64,000 nucleotides of DNA from JACDAE01 sp963717195 (GTDB lineage Bacteria > Chloroflexota > Ktedonobacteria > Ktedonobacterales > Ktedonobacteraceae). The position numbers and the translations under genes were made by a program. The stretch lies in assembly GCA_963717195.1 (NCBI GenBank), contig CAVQVR010000019.1, positions 1 to 64,000 on the forward strand, in the 5' to 3' direction. The notes under the pieces are model-generated. The model ran no database searches, was not told the origin of the DNA, and was given only the letters and a program-made list of their open reading frames with translations. Shown here in pieces: positions 9,072 through 17,881 of this stretch (position 1 is the stretch's first letter; every line of letters begins with the position of its first letter).

Positions 9072-10622
9072 ATGCCTCAACGTGGCGTAGCCGAGGCGTC
9101 TAACCCCTTACGAGAGGGGCTACGCATTAAACAGAGTTTAGAACCATGCGTCATGGTTATCTTCGGAGCAACAGGCGACCTGACGCACAGAAAACTGCTG
9201 CCCGCGCTGTATAACCTGGCGTTAGAGCATCCACTGCCCGCGGGATTTTCAGTGGTCGGCTTCGCAAGACGTCCCTACAGCACCGAAGAGTTTCGTGAAC
9301 AAGCGCTCAATTCAATCAACGAATACTCGCGGCAAAAACCAGTCAATCCCCAGGTATGGGAGAGCTTTGCAGCTGGTATCCACTACCTGCAATCCAATTT
9401 TCACGATCCTGCAGGGTATGAAAAACTAAACATACTACTTAATCAGATCGATCAAGAGCGTGGCACCAGCGGTAATCGCATCTTTTACCTGTCGACACCA
9501 CCCAGTCAATACCCTGAGATTATTCAGAACCTGGGCGCGGCAGGTCTAAATCGTAACCGTAAAGGCTGGACACGTATAATTATAGAAAAGCCTTTCGGTC
9601 ATGATCTTACTTCGGCAAAAGAACTGAACCGCCAGGTTGGGAAAGTCTTCCGTGAGGAACAAATTTTCCGCATCGACCACTATCTTGGCAAAGAGACGGT
9701 TCAGAATATCCTGGTATTCCGTCTGGCAAATGGCATCTTTGAGCCCGTATGGAATCGACGGTATGTGGATCATGTACAGATCACCGTCGCAGAAAATCTG
9801 GGCCTGGAAGGTCGTAGTGGCTACTACGAAGAGTCGGGTGCGATTCGCGACATGGTGCAGAACCACATGTTACAGTTGCTTACACTGGTAGCAATGGAAC
9901 CACCGATAGCATTCGACGCCAATGCAGTACGTGACGAGAAGGTCAAAGTACTGCACGCGCTGCAGCCGTTAGTTGGACGTGAGGTAGCGCTCAACACCAT
10001 TCGTGCACAGTATGGCCCCGGCTGGGTCGGAGGACGCCAGGTACCTGGGTACCTGGAGGAACCTGAAGTTTCGCCAGACTCGACAACAGAAACGTATGTT
10101 GCACTAAAATTGTTTGTTGACAACTGGCGTTGGGCAGGCGTACCATTCTACTTACGAACGGGCAAGCACTTACCAAAGCGTGTCACCGAGATCGCTATTC
10201 AGTTCAAACAGGCACCTTTAATGCTTTTCAAGCGCAGTGAAGCGCAAGGACAGGTCGAGCCGAACGTGCTCACGCTGCGTATTCAACCAGACGAAGGCAT
10301 CTCGCTGAAGTTTGGAGCCAAGGTACCGGGTACCGACATGCAAATTCGTGCAGTCAATATGGATTTCTTCTATGGCTCCTCATTTGTTCGTGAGCAACCC
10401 GAGGCATATGAGCGTCTATTACTTGACTGTATGTATGGTGACTCCACACTTTTTACAAGAAGAGACGAGGTCGAGGCGCAGTGGGTATTCGTTCAGGGCA
10501 TTCTGGATGAATGGAAAACCGCACCAAGATCAGACATCCTGACTTATAAATCGGGCACGTGGGGACCACAAGCATCAGATGAGTTTATCTGGCGTGATGC
10601 TCATAGGTGGCGTCGTCCCTGA
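9072..10622 (+). CDS. zwf: Glucose-6-phosphate 1-dehydrogenase
   Basis: 516 residues. It oxidises glucose-6-phosphate to 6-phosphoglucono-lactone with reduction of NADP. The Rossmann motif GATGDLTHRKL is at about residues 32-42 and the active-site RIDHYLGKE at about 200-208, both intact; the C-terminal region (PFYLRTGKHLPKR, DFFYGSSF) is also complete. The ATG at 9072 follows GTAGGAGAT. The first 20 residues precede the conserved core and may be an N-terminal extension. It is followed by opcA, whose product helps assemble active G6PDH in Actinobacteria and Cyanobacteria. Confidence 0.96.
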   Translation: MPQRGVAEASNPLREGLRIKQSLEPCVMVIFGATGDLTHRKLLPALYNLALEHPLPAGFSVVGFARRPYSTEEFREQALNSINEYSRQKPVNPQVWESFAAGIHYLQSNFHDPAGYEKLNILLNQIDQERGTSGNRIFYLSTPPSQYPEIIQNLGAAGLNRNRKGWTRIIIEKPFGHDLTSAKELNRQVGKVFREEQIFRIDHYLGKETVQNILVFRLANGIFEPVWNRRYVDHVQITVAENLGLEGRSGYYEESGAIRDMVQNHMLQLLTLVAMEPPIAFDANAVRDEKVKVLHALQPLVGREVALNTIRAQYGPGWVGGRQVPGYLEEPEVSPDSTTETYVALKLFVDNWRWAGVPFYLRTGKHLPKRVTEIAIQFKQAPLMLFKRSEAQGQVEPNVLTLRIQPDEGISLKFGAKVPGTDMQIRAVNMDFFYGSSFVREQPEAYERLLLDCMYGDSTLFTRRDEVEAQWVFVQGILDEWKTAPRSDILTYKSGTWGPQASDEFIWRDAHRWRRP

Positions 10623-10711
10623 TTTCAGATGTCACTTCACAATAATAGACAAAAGAGCACATTGACGTTTATACGGACAAAGGAGTTCAAGACGATAAAG
10701 GGGGTTGGGAA

Positions 10712-11983
10712 TTGGCAACGGATAACATCGATACCATGGGACCACGTCTCCCCTGGGCCGGAAAAAAGGTGCAGCTCCAAAACGTCGAGGAAGAGCTTTC
10801 TCACCTGTGGCGTATGTCGGCTGACAATCTCCGTACCAGTCAAAATATCAACGTACGCACCAGTGTGCTCAATCTCGTGATCTGCGCACCTGATATTGAA
10901 ACCGCGCAACGAGCAAGCAAACTTATGCGTGATTTACTGAGTACTCACATTGCCCGCTTTACACTGCTGGTTCTTGATAGCAACAATGATGCACCTTCCA
11001 GCGTTTCCAGTTGGGTAACACTGCGCTCTTTCCCTATTATTTCAGATGTTATGCGCCACAACTTTGAGCAGGTTACACTTCTCATAAGTGGTAACGCTGT
11101 CCATTCCGCTGCTTCTATTGTGCAACCGCTGCTCAAACCTGATCTTCCCATCTATTTATGGTGGCTCAACGATCCTCCGCAGAATAGCCCGACTTTTACA
11201 GATCTTGTCAAATTGAGTACCAGGGTCATTGTTGATTCACATACCTTCTTCCAGGCTGAAGAGGGCATCCGTTTCCTCTCTTCATTCATGCAGCAAGAAG
11301 ACACCAGTGCTATTAGCGATTTGAACTGGGGGCGCGTCACTCCATGGCGTGAACTGGTTGCGCAATTCTTTGATGTCACTGAATACCGACCATACCTGGC
11401 AGGCGTGCACCTTATCGAAATTGAGCACGCTGTTACCCCCGAAGGTGGACACATTCGTACCGAACAGGGAGATGTTTCGCCTGATCCTATTGAGGCACTC
11501 CTGCTTGCAGGCTGGCTAAAGACTATCCTCAATTGGAAACTTACCAGTGATACTACCAATAATCTTACAGATGCGGTAACGGGTACCTACACGTGGCGCG
11601 TCGCACGCCCCACTGGCATTTTACCGCTACCAGCATCTGGTATGAGCAACGGCTCTACAGGTCGGCTTCTCACCCATGAAGAGGGAAGTATCTCTATTCG
11701 CCCACGCACCCAGTCCAATCTGCGCCCAGGCAATATCTGCCTTGTACGCCTGGTAAGTGATATGGATCAGAAACGCGCGATTTTCAGCCTGAACCGGGGC
11801 GATGACACTGAACTGGTCTTTACTTCCGTCGAATTATCGGAAGGAACAAAGTCACAACGCACAGTGCAGATACCTACAAGCAACAGCCCTATTGAACTAC
11901 TCCATGATGAACTGGAGATTATGGGACGAGATCATCTCTACGAAGATACTCTCCACGAAGTCACCCGGTTGCTTGCATTCTAA
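10712..11983 (+). CDS. opcA: Glucose-6-phosphate dehydrogenase assembly protein OpcA
   Basis: 423 residues starting at a TTG (10712) behind AAAGGGGG; an in-frame ATG at 10736 is possible but would delete a conserved start of the family (LPWAGKKVQLQNVEEELSHLW is retained only partly). OpcA has no catalytic motif; it is an allosteric/assembly factor for G6PDH. Segments such as LPIYLWWLNDPP and the helical C-terminal half are typical of the family. Its position directly after zwf and before pgl supports the name. Confidence 0.88.
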   Translation: MATDNIDTMGPRLPWAGKKVQLQNVEEELSHLWRMSADNLRTSQNINVRTSVLNLVICAPDIETAQRASKLMRDLLSTHIARFTLLVLDSNNDAPSSVSSWVTLRSFPIISDVMRHNFEQVTLLISGNAVHSAASIVQPLLKPDLPIYLWWLNDPPQNSPTFTDLVKLSTRVIVDSHTFFQAEEGIRFLSSFMQQEDTSAISDLNWGRVTPWRELVAQFFDVTEYRPYLAGVHLIEIEHAVTPEGGHIRTEQGDVSPDPIEALLLAGWLKTILNWKLTSDTTNNLTDAVTGTYTWRVARPTGILPLPASGMSNGSTGRLLTHEEGSISIRPRTQSNLRPGNICLVRLVSDMDQKRAIFSLNRGDDTELVFTSVELSEGTKSQRTVQIPTSNSPIELLHDELEIMGRDHLYEDTLHEVTRLLAF

Positions 11984-11998
11984 ATAGAGGAGTCTCGT

Positions 11999-12739
11999 AT
12001 GTCCGTCGCAATTTATCCTGATAGTGACACTCTCAGTCATGAAGCGGCACGCTATGCAGTACGTGTCGCCAGTAAATCCATCACAACACATGGTCGTTTT
12101 ACATTGGCACTCGCGGGTGGTTCCACACCGAAGAAGCTCTATGGGCTACTTGCCAGTGAACCATATCGCGACCAGATCGACTGGGCGCTGACCGAAATAT
12201 TCTGGTCGGATGAACGCTGCGTTCCGCCAGATAGTGAAGATAGCAACTATTACCTGGCCCACGAGGTTCTATTGAGCAAAGTACCAATTCCAGCCAGCCA
12301 GATACACCGTATGCCTGCTGATGCAGAGAAGCATGATGAAGCGTCCCTGGCATACATCCAGGAAATCCAGCGCGTCTTCGGCACCAACGGCATCCCAAGC
12401 TTTGACCTGATCCAGTTGGGGATGGGGCCCGAAGGACATACTGCGTCGCTCTTCCCACACCAGCCATCCTTACACGAACAGACCCGCCTGGTTATACCAG
12501 TAACCGTACCGAAGCCACCACCACCCCGTCTGACCTTTACGCCTCCTCTGCTCAATGCCGCCATCCATATCCTTTTCCTCGTCACAGGTCAGGATAAAGC
12601 AGATGCCCTACAGGCCGTTCTAGAAGGTGAATACAACCCGGACGAATATCCTGCACAGATTATCCGTCCAACAAAAGGTGAAGTTACCTGGATGCTGGAC
12701 CCGGCTGCCGCCAGTAAGCTTCGTGCTCAACACCAATAA
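11999..12739 (+). CDS. pgl: 6-phosphogluconolactonase
   Basis: 246 residues of the glucosamine-6-phosphate isomerase/6-phosphogluconolactonase fold. It hydrolyses the lactone made by G6PDH. ALAGGSTPKKLY near residue 37, FWSDERCVPPDSEDSNY near 67-83 and GMGPEGHTASLFP near 140 are the family's phosphate-binding and catalytic loops. The ATG follows AGAGGAG, 15 bases after opcA, so the genes are clearly co-transcribed. Confidence 0.95.
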   Translation: MSVAIYPDSDTLSHEAARYAVRVASKSITTHGRFTLALAGGSTPKKLYGLLASEPYRDQIDWALTEIFWSDERCVPPDSEDSNYYLAHEVLLSKVPIPASQIHRMPADAEKHDEASLAYIQEIQRVFGTNGIPSFDLIQLGMGPEGHTASLFPHQPSLHEQTRLVIPVTVPKPPPPRLTFTPPLLNAAIHILFLVTGQDKADALQAVLEGEYNPDEYPAQIIRPTKGEVTWMLDPAAASKLRAQHQ

Positions 12740-12763
12740 TATGTCTATGGGGAGGATGGTCGC

Positions 12764-13417
12764 ATGATTGAACTTGTACCCTCAATCCTATCTGCCGACT
12801 TCACGCGCCTGGGAGAACAGGTACGAGCGGTCGAGGAGGCGGGAGCTCGACGCATTCAGATCGATGTAATGGATGGACATTTCGTTCCTAATATTACCAT
12901 GGGACCCATGGTCGTCGAAGCGGTGAGGCGCTGCACAAACGCAACGCTAGAAGCACACCTGATGATCACAAACCCACAGGACTATATTGAAACGTTTGCT
13001 AAGGCAGGAGCCGATCTCATCATCGTACACTACGAAGTCTGCCCACACCTGCATAGCGTAATTCAACAAATTAGAAAAGCGGGCAAGAAAGTCGGTGTAG
13101 CGCTCACTCCCTCTACGCCCGTTTTTATGCTTGAAGACATGATCTCTCTCCTCGACCTCGTACTGGTAATGACGATTAATCCAGGCTTCGGAGGCCAGGA
13201 GCTGATCCCAGAAACGCTGCCCAAGATCACGAAGGCCCGTCAGATGATCACCGCACGTGGCTTACATTGTGACGTCGAAGTCGATGGAGGGGTACACGCT
13301 GGAACAGTGCCTCAGGTAGTCGGAGCTGGCGCAAACCTGCTGGTTGCAGGCTCAGCAATCTATAGCGATAGGGAAAGCGTAGCACAGGCAATGGCAAGGC
13401 TACGAGCAGCCTGGTAG
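12764..13417 (+). CDS. rpe: Ribulose-phosphate 3-epimerase
   Basis: 217 residues, full length for the family. It interconverts ribulose-5-phosphate and xylulose-5-phosphate in a metal-dependent TIM barrel. Visible motifs are VPSILSADF, IDVMDGHFVPN (metal-binding Asp and His), EAHLMI, VMTINPGFGGQ and VEVDGG. GGGGAGG precedes the ATG. The stop codon TAG (13415-13417) lies inside the left arm of a hairpin repeat, so the repeat abuts or has replaced the original gene end. No 6-phosphogluconate dehydrogenase is seen in the cluster. Confidence 0.96.
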   Translation: MIELVPSILSADFTRLGEQVRAVEEAGARRIQIDVMDGHFVPNITMGPMVVEAVRRCTNATLEAHLMITNPQDYIETFAKAGADLIIVHYEVCPHLHSVIQQIRKAGKKVGVALTPSTPVFMLEDMISLLDLVLVMTINPGFGGQELIPETLPKITKARQMITARGLHCDVEVDGGVHAGTVPQVVGAGANLLVAGSAIYSDRESVAQAMARLRAAW

Positions 13418-13488
13418 GGGTCGCGTTTACACCACCCAGTAAATCAAAAGGCGATGATTCACCTGGGCGGCGTAAACACGGCCCCTAC
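13414..13488. repeat. GTAGGGG-family inverted repeat overlapping the rpe stop
   Basis: Arms 13414-13430 and 13472-13488 match at 15 of 17 positions, with GTAGGGG at the outer edge. The left arm contains the rpe TAG stop codon. Confidence 0.8.
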
Positions 13489-13501
13489 GTAAAGGATACC
13501 T

Positions 13502-13948
13502 ATGAACGAACTATTACTGGCATTACAGCAAACGCTCACGCAGGACATTCCTATCACACGACATATGGGAATTACCATCGAACGCTACGATGAAAAAGGG
13601 CTCGTCCTGAAGGCACCACTGGCAGGAAATACCAACCCAAAGGGGACGGCATTTGCAGGCAGTATTAACTCATTGATCACGCTGGCCGGATGGGGATCGA
13701 TCTGGCTACTTCTAAAAGAACTGGGTATAGACGGGTATGTAGTGATTCAGAGTAGCCAGACCAGTTATTTACACCCAGTCGCCGATGATTTCACAGCGCT
13801 CTGTCATCGACCACCACAAGATGAAATTGCTAAAATGGAGCAGGCATTGAGGAAAAAGGGGAAAGCTCGCATGGAGCTGATCGTGGAAATCAGACAGGGA
13901 GAAGAGTTGGCGGTGGAGTTTAAGGGGAGATATGTGGTGCGGGCTTGA
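13502..13948 (+). CDS. YiiD_C-type putative thioesterase
   Basis: 148 residues resembling the C-terminal hotdog domain of YiiD. ITIERYDEKGLVLKAPL and NPKGTAFAGSINSLITLAGW are the characteristic strand and helix with the G-T-x-F-x-G-S segment. Members are thought to be acyl thioesterases, but the substrate is unknown. AAAGGA precedes the ATG by seven bases. It lies 84 bases after rpe, separated by a hairpin repeat, so membership in the pentose phosphate operon is uncertain. Confidence 0.8.
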   Translation: MNELLLALQQTLTQDIPITRHMGITIERYDEKGLVLKAPLAGNTNPKGTAFAGSINSLITLAGWGSIWLLLKELGIDGYVVIQSSQTSYLHPVADDFTALCHRPPQDEIAKMEQALRKKGKARMELIVEIRQGEELAVEFKGRYVVRA

Positions 13949-13970
13949 GTTTCCAGTTTTGACAAAGCAA

Positions 13971-14054
13971 TAAGTACATTCAAGCTACAAACGCGGGATA
14001 AAACCTGCTCAGCAGGCACAGATACCCCCCAAAAAAGCTGCTTGAATGTACTTA
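13971..14054. repeat. 15-bp perfect inverted repeat, 54-base loop
   Basis: Arms 13971-13985 (TAAGTACATTCAAGC) and 14040-14054 are exact reverse complements. It sits between the convergent thioesterase and ArsR genes and may act as a weak terminator for either side, though it has no T-tract. Confidence 0.7.
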
Positions 14055-14099
14055 GAAGCACCACAAAGCACTACAAAAACTGTTCCATACGGCCCTCTT

Positions 14100-15509
14100 T
14101 CAGTCATGATCCTCCGCACCTTCTGATCCAATCAGCCAGTATTGCGACCCATCGCGCGTTCGATTCATAAACCGATATTCATACAGTGCACGTCGCAGAG
14201 CAGCCGCATCCTTGACCGTACTATGCAGAAGGAGCAGTTCATTCACCTCCTTCTCGTTATAGACACGCCCTGGCTCAAAAAATCCCACCAGGTATTCGAG
14301 AATGAGCAATTTGTCCCGTTGCTTAGCTGGCGGCCAGAGTGTGAGCTTACCGCTTCTATCCAGGAAACGCCTTAGCTCATGAGAGTGCGTTCCATCCTGG
14401 GCTTCCTCAGGGCGTACCTCTTCTCTTGCTGCCAGTTGCTCAAGGGCGCGAGCGGTCCGATCAAGGTAGAACGAACTCAGGCGATAGGTTTTGTTCGCAC
14501 CCTCACCTCTACGCTCATACAGGTACCCGAGAGAAACGAGCTGCTTGAGATGACGCGAGACACTCGATTGACTCAGTTCGAGCGCGGCGATAATGTCTTG
14601 AGCAAGCATCTCATCCTGTTGCGCAAGCAGTTCAAGAATACGCAGGCGTGCCTCATCAGCAAGTGCAGTGAGCCGCGCCCGCAACTCAGGACGCTTGATA
14701 GGAGTAGAACGCAATAACGCGACATCATAGTTAGGCGGTTCGCTAAAGAACAACCTGACGCTTCCGTTGTTCTCCCAGAGCGTGACATGGCGTCCATTGT
14801 GCCACGAGGAAACAAGAATTACCTTGTCCATATCTGCCACGCGTCTTACAATATCTTGAGGCAACTTGCGCCCGGTTAGCGTGTAAAAAATCTCGTCAAG
14901 CGCTGCCTCCTCGTCAAGACTACGTGCAAACATCTCAACCTGCCAGCGAAGAGAAGATTGCACGCGCTTCCACTCCAGCGCGAACATTTCCCACAACGTT
15001 TCAAGATGAGAAACGAGCAATGTATGCAGAGTAGGAGCATCGTTAAGCAATCTATGAGCTTCGGCCTGCAATACAGGATCAAAGGGCACATCTATCTGAG
15101 TGTACTCCACACAGGTCAGGTAAGCCTGCACATCATTAAGCAAACGCTCTCTATCCGGCGCAAGCAACGTTTCCTCAGACGAAACGCGGCACGCGAAACG
15201 CACACGCAGTTCATCGAGAACGAGATTACGCATCTGAACAGGATCCTGTTCGCGCAATTCCTTCAAGTAGCTCGGAAAGTCCAACACAGAAGGCTCCAGC
15301 GTCAAGGCATCGCGCAAGGCATCGAATAGCAAGCGGTTAGTATGCCAAAGTTCAGGAGTAAGTTCCGTGGTCATCTGCACTATCCACGAGTTGAGGCCCG
15401 GTAATTGCTCGCCTGCCGTCAATAATGAGAAGCTATTCAGCGCATTATAGACTGGTTCAAGGGATGTGCGTATGATAGTAGCCGAACGCGGCGGCAACTG
15501 AAGAGACAT
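14100..15509 (-). CDS. ArsR-type HTH regulator with DUF2087 C-terminus
   Basis: 469 residues, much longer than simple ArsR repressors. Residues about 1-270 are an uncharacterised ligand- or partner-binding region. The winged helix lies near 285-345 (LTALADEARLRILELLAQ, then ALELSQSSVSRHLKQL as recognition helix). The C-terminal 80 residues (LTLWPPAKQRDKLLILEYL, YNEKEVNELL) match DUF2087. No metal-binding CVC box is visible. The ATG at 15509 lies eight bases behind AAGGAGA; a TTG one codon earlier is too close. A candidate operator lies 27 bases upstream, suggesting autoregulation. Target genes are unknown. Confidence 0.88.
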   Translation of the reverse strand: MSLQLPPRSATIIRTSLEPVYNALNSFSLLTAGEQLPGLNSWIVQMTTELTPELWHTNRLLFDALRDALTLEPSVLDFPSYLKELREQDPVQMRNLVLDELRVRFACRVSSEETLLAPDRERLLNDVQAYLTCVEYTQIDVPFDPVLQAEAHRLLNDAPTLHTLLVSHLETLWEMFALEWKRVQSSLRWQVEMFARSLDEEAALDEIFYTLTGRKLPQDIVRRVADMDKVILVSSWHNGRHVTLWENNGSVRLFFSEPPNYDVALLRSTPIKRPELRARLTALADEARLRILELLAQQDEMLAQDIIAALELSQSSVSRHLKQLVSLGYLYERRGEGANKTYRLSSFYLDRTARALEQLAAREEVRPEEAQDGTHSHELRRFLDRSGKLTLWPPAKQRDKLLILEYLVGFFEPGRVYNEKEVNELLLLHSTVKDAAALRRALYEYRFMNRTRDGSQYWLIGSEGAEDHD

Positions 15510-15535
15510 CAAGAGATCTCCTTTTATTACTTGTT

Positions 15536-15553
15536 TATGCGCATATTCGCATA
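15536..15553. promoter_or_regulatory. Candidate operator palindrome for the ArsR-type regulator
   Basis: TATGCGCATATTCGCATA is an 18-base near-perfect palindrome with six-base outer arms TATGCG/CGCATA. It lies just upstream of the regulator's ribosome site, where ArsR proteins commonly bind to repress their own gene. Assignment is inferred from position and symmetry. Confidence 0.5.
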
Positions 15554-15639
15554 ATCAGTTAAAGGGAGTTTACACTAGAAACAGTGAGTTGTCAATACCG
15601 ATCACTCAGTATGGCAGGGCTTGTGAAGTATCCGCTCTC

Positions 15640-15738
15640 CTCGCGCCTACGGCACTCACAAATGGTTTTCATTGTATGTTTTTCAGGCAGAGCCCGAAAA
15701 ACATACAATGAAAACCCAAAAGGCCCGCGCAGCGGGCC
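15640..15738. repeat. Second copy of the CTCGCGCC module with hairpins
   Basis: The box at 15640-15657 matches 8826-8843 at 17 of 18 bases. It is followed by AAATGGT and a perfect 21-bp hairpin, arms 15664-15684 and 15696-15716, then a GC-rich hairpin at 15722-15738 (GGCCCGC/GCGGGCC). The arms differ in sequence from the first copy; only the architecture and the box are shared. The remaining gap 15739-15967 is AT-rich and has no other clear feature. Confidence 0.8.
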
Positions 15739-15967
15739 AAAACGCAGAGAAAAACGCTCATTCACAAGCCCTGCTCAGTATGGATAATAGTAAATTAACA
15801 TGTGATATAATTTCTTCTAGAAGAGCTTTCCGAAGATTGTTTTGTCTTCAAGAATGAAGTCTAAACGTGAAATATATGCTTTTCATTTTCTTCATCTCTT
15901 TAAATCGATAGATAACGGATACGTGTTTTCCTTTGAAAACGTAATAGTTAAAAAGAAAGTTTTTCCG

Positions 15968-16156
15968 ATGAAAAATATTTTACCAATTCTTTTAATTATC
16001 TTGGGTATTTTTGCCATCATTACATTTCTGGGTCTTTATCCTGTTCCTGAAGCAAGAATTTATGTGTTTTTCTCTCTTCTTCTCTTCTTTGGATGTGAAG
16101 GAAGTGCTATTGTACTCATAATTGCCAATGCTAAAAGCTGGGATGGCTCCAAGTGA
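15968..16156 (+). CDS. Small two-helix membrane protein
   Basis: 62 residues from the ATG at 15968. Two hydrophobic segments (NILPILLIILGIFAIITFLG and a second at about 29-52) are separated by a short loop (YPVPEARIY), with a charged tail. The reading frame extends upstream to 15842, but that part reads like non-coding AT-rich DNA. The ribosome site (AAAGAAAG) is weak, so this could be spurious, but the clean alternation of two helices and a loop supports a real gene. Function unknown. Confidence 0.45.
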   Translation: MKNILPILLIILGIFAIITFLGLYPVPEARIYVFFSLLLFFGCEGSAIVLIIANAKSWDGSK

Positions 16157-16211
16157 TAAATTGGCTCAAGCAGATACTGCTCTCCAGCAAGAAACGAGGT
16201 AACAGCGTACA

Positions 16212-17168
16212 ATGCACGACGACATCACCGACATCCCAGGCATCCGCGTAGGGCATGACACCAACCTCGAAGCCGCGACTGGTTGCACGGTTATTCTCTG
16301 TGACCTGGCTGCAATAGGAGGTGTAGATGTGCGCGGAGGAGCTCCCGCAACGCGCGAAACCGATCTTCTCAGGCCGATGCATATGGTCGAGGAAGTGCAC
16401 GCAATACTGCTGACAGGGGGAAGCGCCTTTGGGCTGGAAGCAGCCCATGGAGTAATGGCTTATCTTGAAGAACAAGGAGTGGGCTATGATGTAGGAGTTG
16501 CACGAGTACCAATCGTGCCAGCAGCAGCTATTTTTGACCTCAGCCTCGGTTCAGCAAAGATACGGCCTGATTTCTCAGCAGGATACCGGGCATGTGAGCA
16601 TGCAACCGCTGGACCAGTCGAGCAAGGAAATGTAGGAGGAGGGACAGGTGCAACGGTGGGCAAAATGTTCGGGCCTGCCTCTATGATGAAAGGAGGTCTT
16701 GGTTCAGCAAGTATGCAATTGCCAGATGGAACAGGAGTAGCAGCGCTCGTCATCGTGAATGCGTTGGGCGATATTAGCGATCCGCAGACGCAACAGATCA
16801 TCGCGGGGGCACGCAATCCCAGCGGGAAGGAATTTCTCAGCGCCAACCCGTTCAGCAATACAACGCTAGCCGTTGTAGCCACCAGTGCATCACTCACCAA
16901 AGATGAGGCCAATAAAATGGCGCAGATGGCACATGACGGCATGGCACAGACAATTCATCCTGCACATACGATGTTTGATGGCGACACCGTATTCGCGTTG
17001 GCGTCCGGACCGCGTTTAACTGGCCGACCAGATGCCGCAACAGCAGCAGTTCAGATCAGTATGTTGGGTGCAGCAGCAGCAACGATACTCGCGCGAGCCA
17101 TTGTTAAAGCAGTATATGCGGCACGTGATCTGCACGAAATACCAGCAATACCACTTAAGAGCAGTTAA
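16212..17168 (+). CDS. P1-family (DmpA/peptidase S58) aminopeptidase-like protein
   Basis: 318 residues. These enzymes are self-cleaving Ntn-type hydrolases: the precursor cuts itself before a Thr/Ser that becomes the nucleophile of the beta chain. The motifs ITDIPGIRVGH, LLTGGSAFGLEA, NVGGGTGATVGKM and NTTLAVVATSA (nucleophile threonine near residue 217) are all present, followed by HTMFDGDTVFALASG. Members act as D- or beta-amino-acid aminopeptidases, but the substrate here cannot be inferred. CGAGGTAAC precedes the ATG. It appears to be a single-gene unit. Confidence 0.92.
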   Translation: MHDDITDIPGIRVGHDTNLEAATGCTVILCDLAAIGGVDVRGGAPATRETDLLRPMHMVEEVHAILLTGGSAFGLEAAHGVMAYLEEQGVGYDVGVARVPIVPAAAIFDLSLGSAKIRPDFSAGYRACEHATAGPVEQGNVGGGTGATVGKMFGPASMMKGGLGSASMQLPDGTGVAALVIVNALGDISDPQTQQIIAGARNPSGKEFLSANPFSNTTLAVVATSASLTKDEANKMAQMAHDGMAQTIHPAHTMFDGDTVFALASGPRLTGRPDAATAAVQISMLGAAAATILARAIVKAVYAARDLHEIPAIPLKSS

Positions 17169-17229
17169 GTATCAAGATACGGGCAATGAAAGATCTTCCA
17201 TGTGATTAAAGGCTCCAATTCTGTTTCTG

Positions 17230-17622
17230 TTAAGGTTGTAGCATAAAGAATAACACAATACCGGCACCGACCAGTGTCAACACCAGACATACAAGGATGA
17301 TCAAGGCAAACAGGTAGCTACGTGACATCTCATCGGGCAAGGTATCGGCTGAGCGCCGATCAGGTCGCATGGGAAGTTCCCGTTTCGCAGTCAACGTTTT
17401 CAGGCCACCGGTTGCTAGATCCCAGGAGTGAGTTGCGAAGTCGATAGCATGCTCGTGAGCAGACTTATTCGGAGCACCTGCGCCGACTGGGGGGAAGGTA
17501 GAAGATTGGGGGGGAGCAGGGATATAGGATGTGTTTGCGGGCATCGAGTGAGATGGCGGGGCCGCATGTGGTCGGCGTGGTAGGGGCCTCGAAGATCGAG
17601 CATCGGGTGTTGGTGGCGTCAC
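17230..17622 (-). CDS. Unknown Pro-rich protein with C-terminal membrane anchor
   Basis: 130 residues starting with GTG at 17622 behind GGAG. The first 60 residues are Pro/Ser-rich and probably disordered; one hydrophobic helix (about residues 104-126, FALIILVCLVLTLVGAGIVL) ends the protein, giving a tail-anchored topology with the N-terminus probably cytoplasmic. No family recognised. The region 17623-17881 upstream holds no other gene. Confidence 0.6.
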   Translation of the reverse strand: MTPPTPDARSSRPLPRRPHAAPPSHSMPANTSYIPAPPQSSTFPPVGAGAPNKSAHEHAIDFATHSWDLATGGLKTLTAKRELPMRPDRRSADTLPDEMSRSYLFALIILVCLVLTLVGAGIVLFFMLQP

Positions 17623-17881
17623 AACATTTCTCCACAGAAGTCCTTACAGACCAGCCTCAACTTCAAAAAACTGTATACAATAGACGCACTACAGAATAGT
17701 TTTTCTTGTCTCTATTGTAGTTAACTCATTTTAAAAAATCGAGCGCCTTCTGACGCTCCATTTCTTAAGTTTGTAATAAAACCACCAGGACACAGTTAAA
17801 CTAAAAAGTATTCTATAGATTTACTTTAACAGTTCAGACAACAGCGTGTCAATATATAGCGCGGAAAATAGCCAGAAGATG

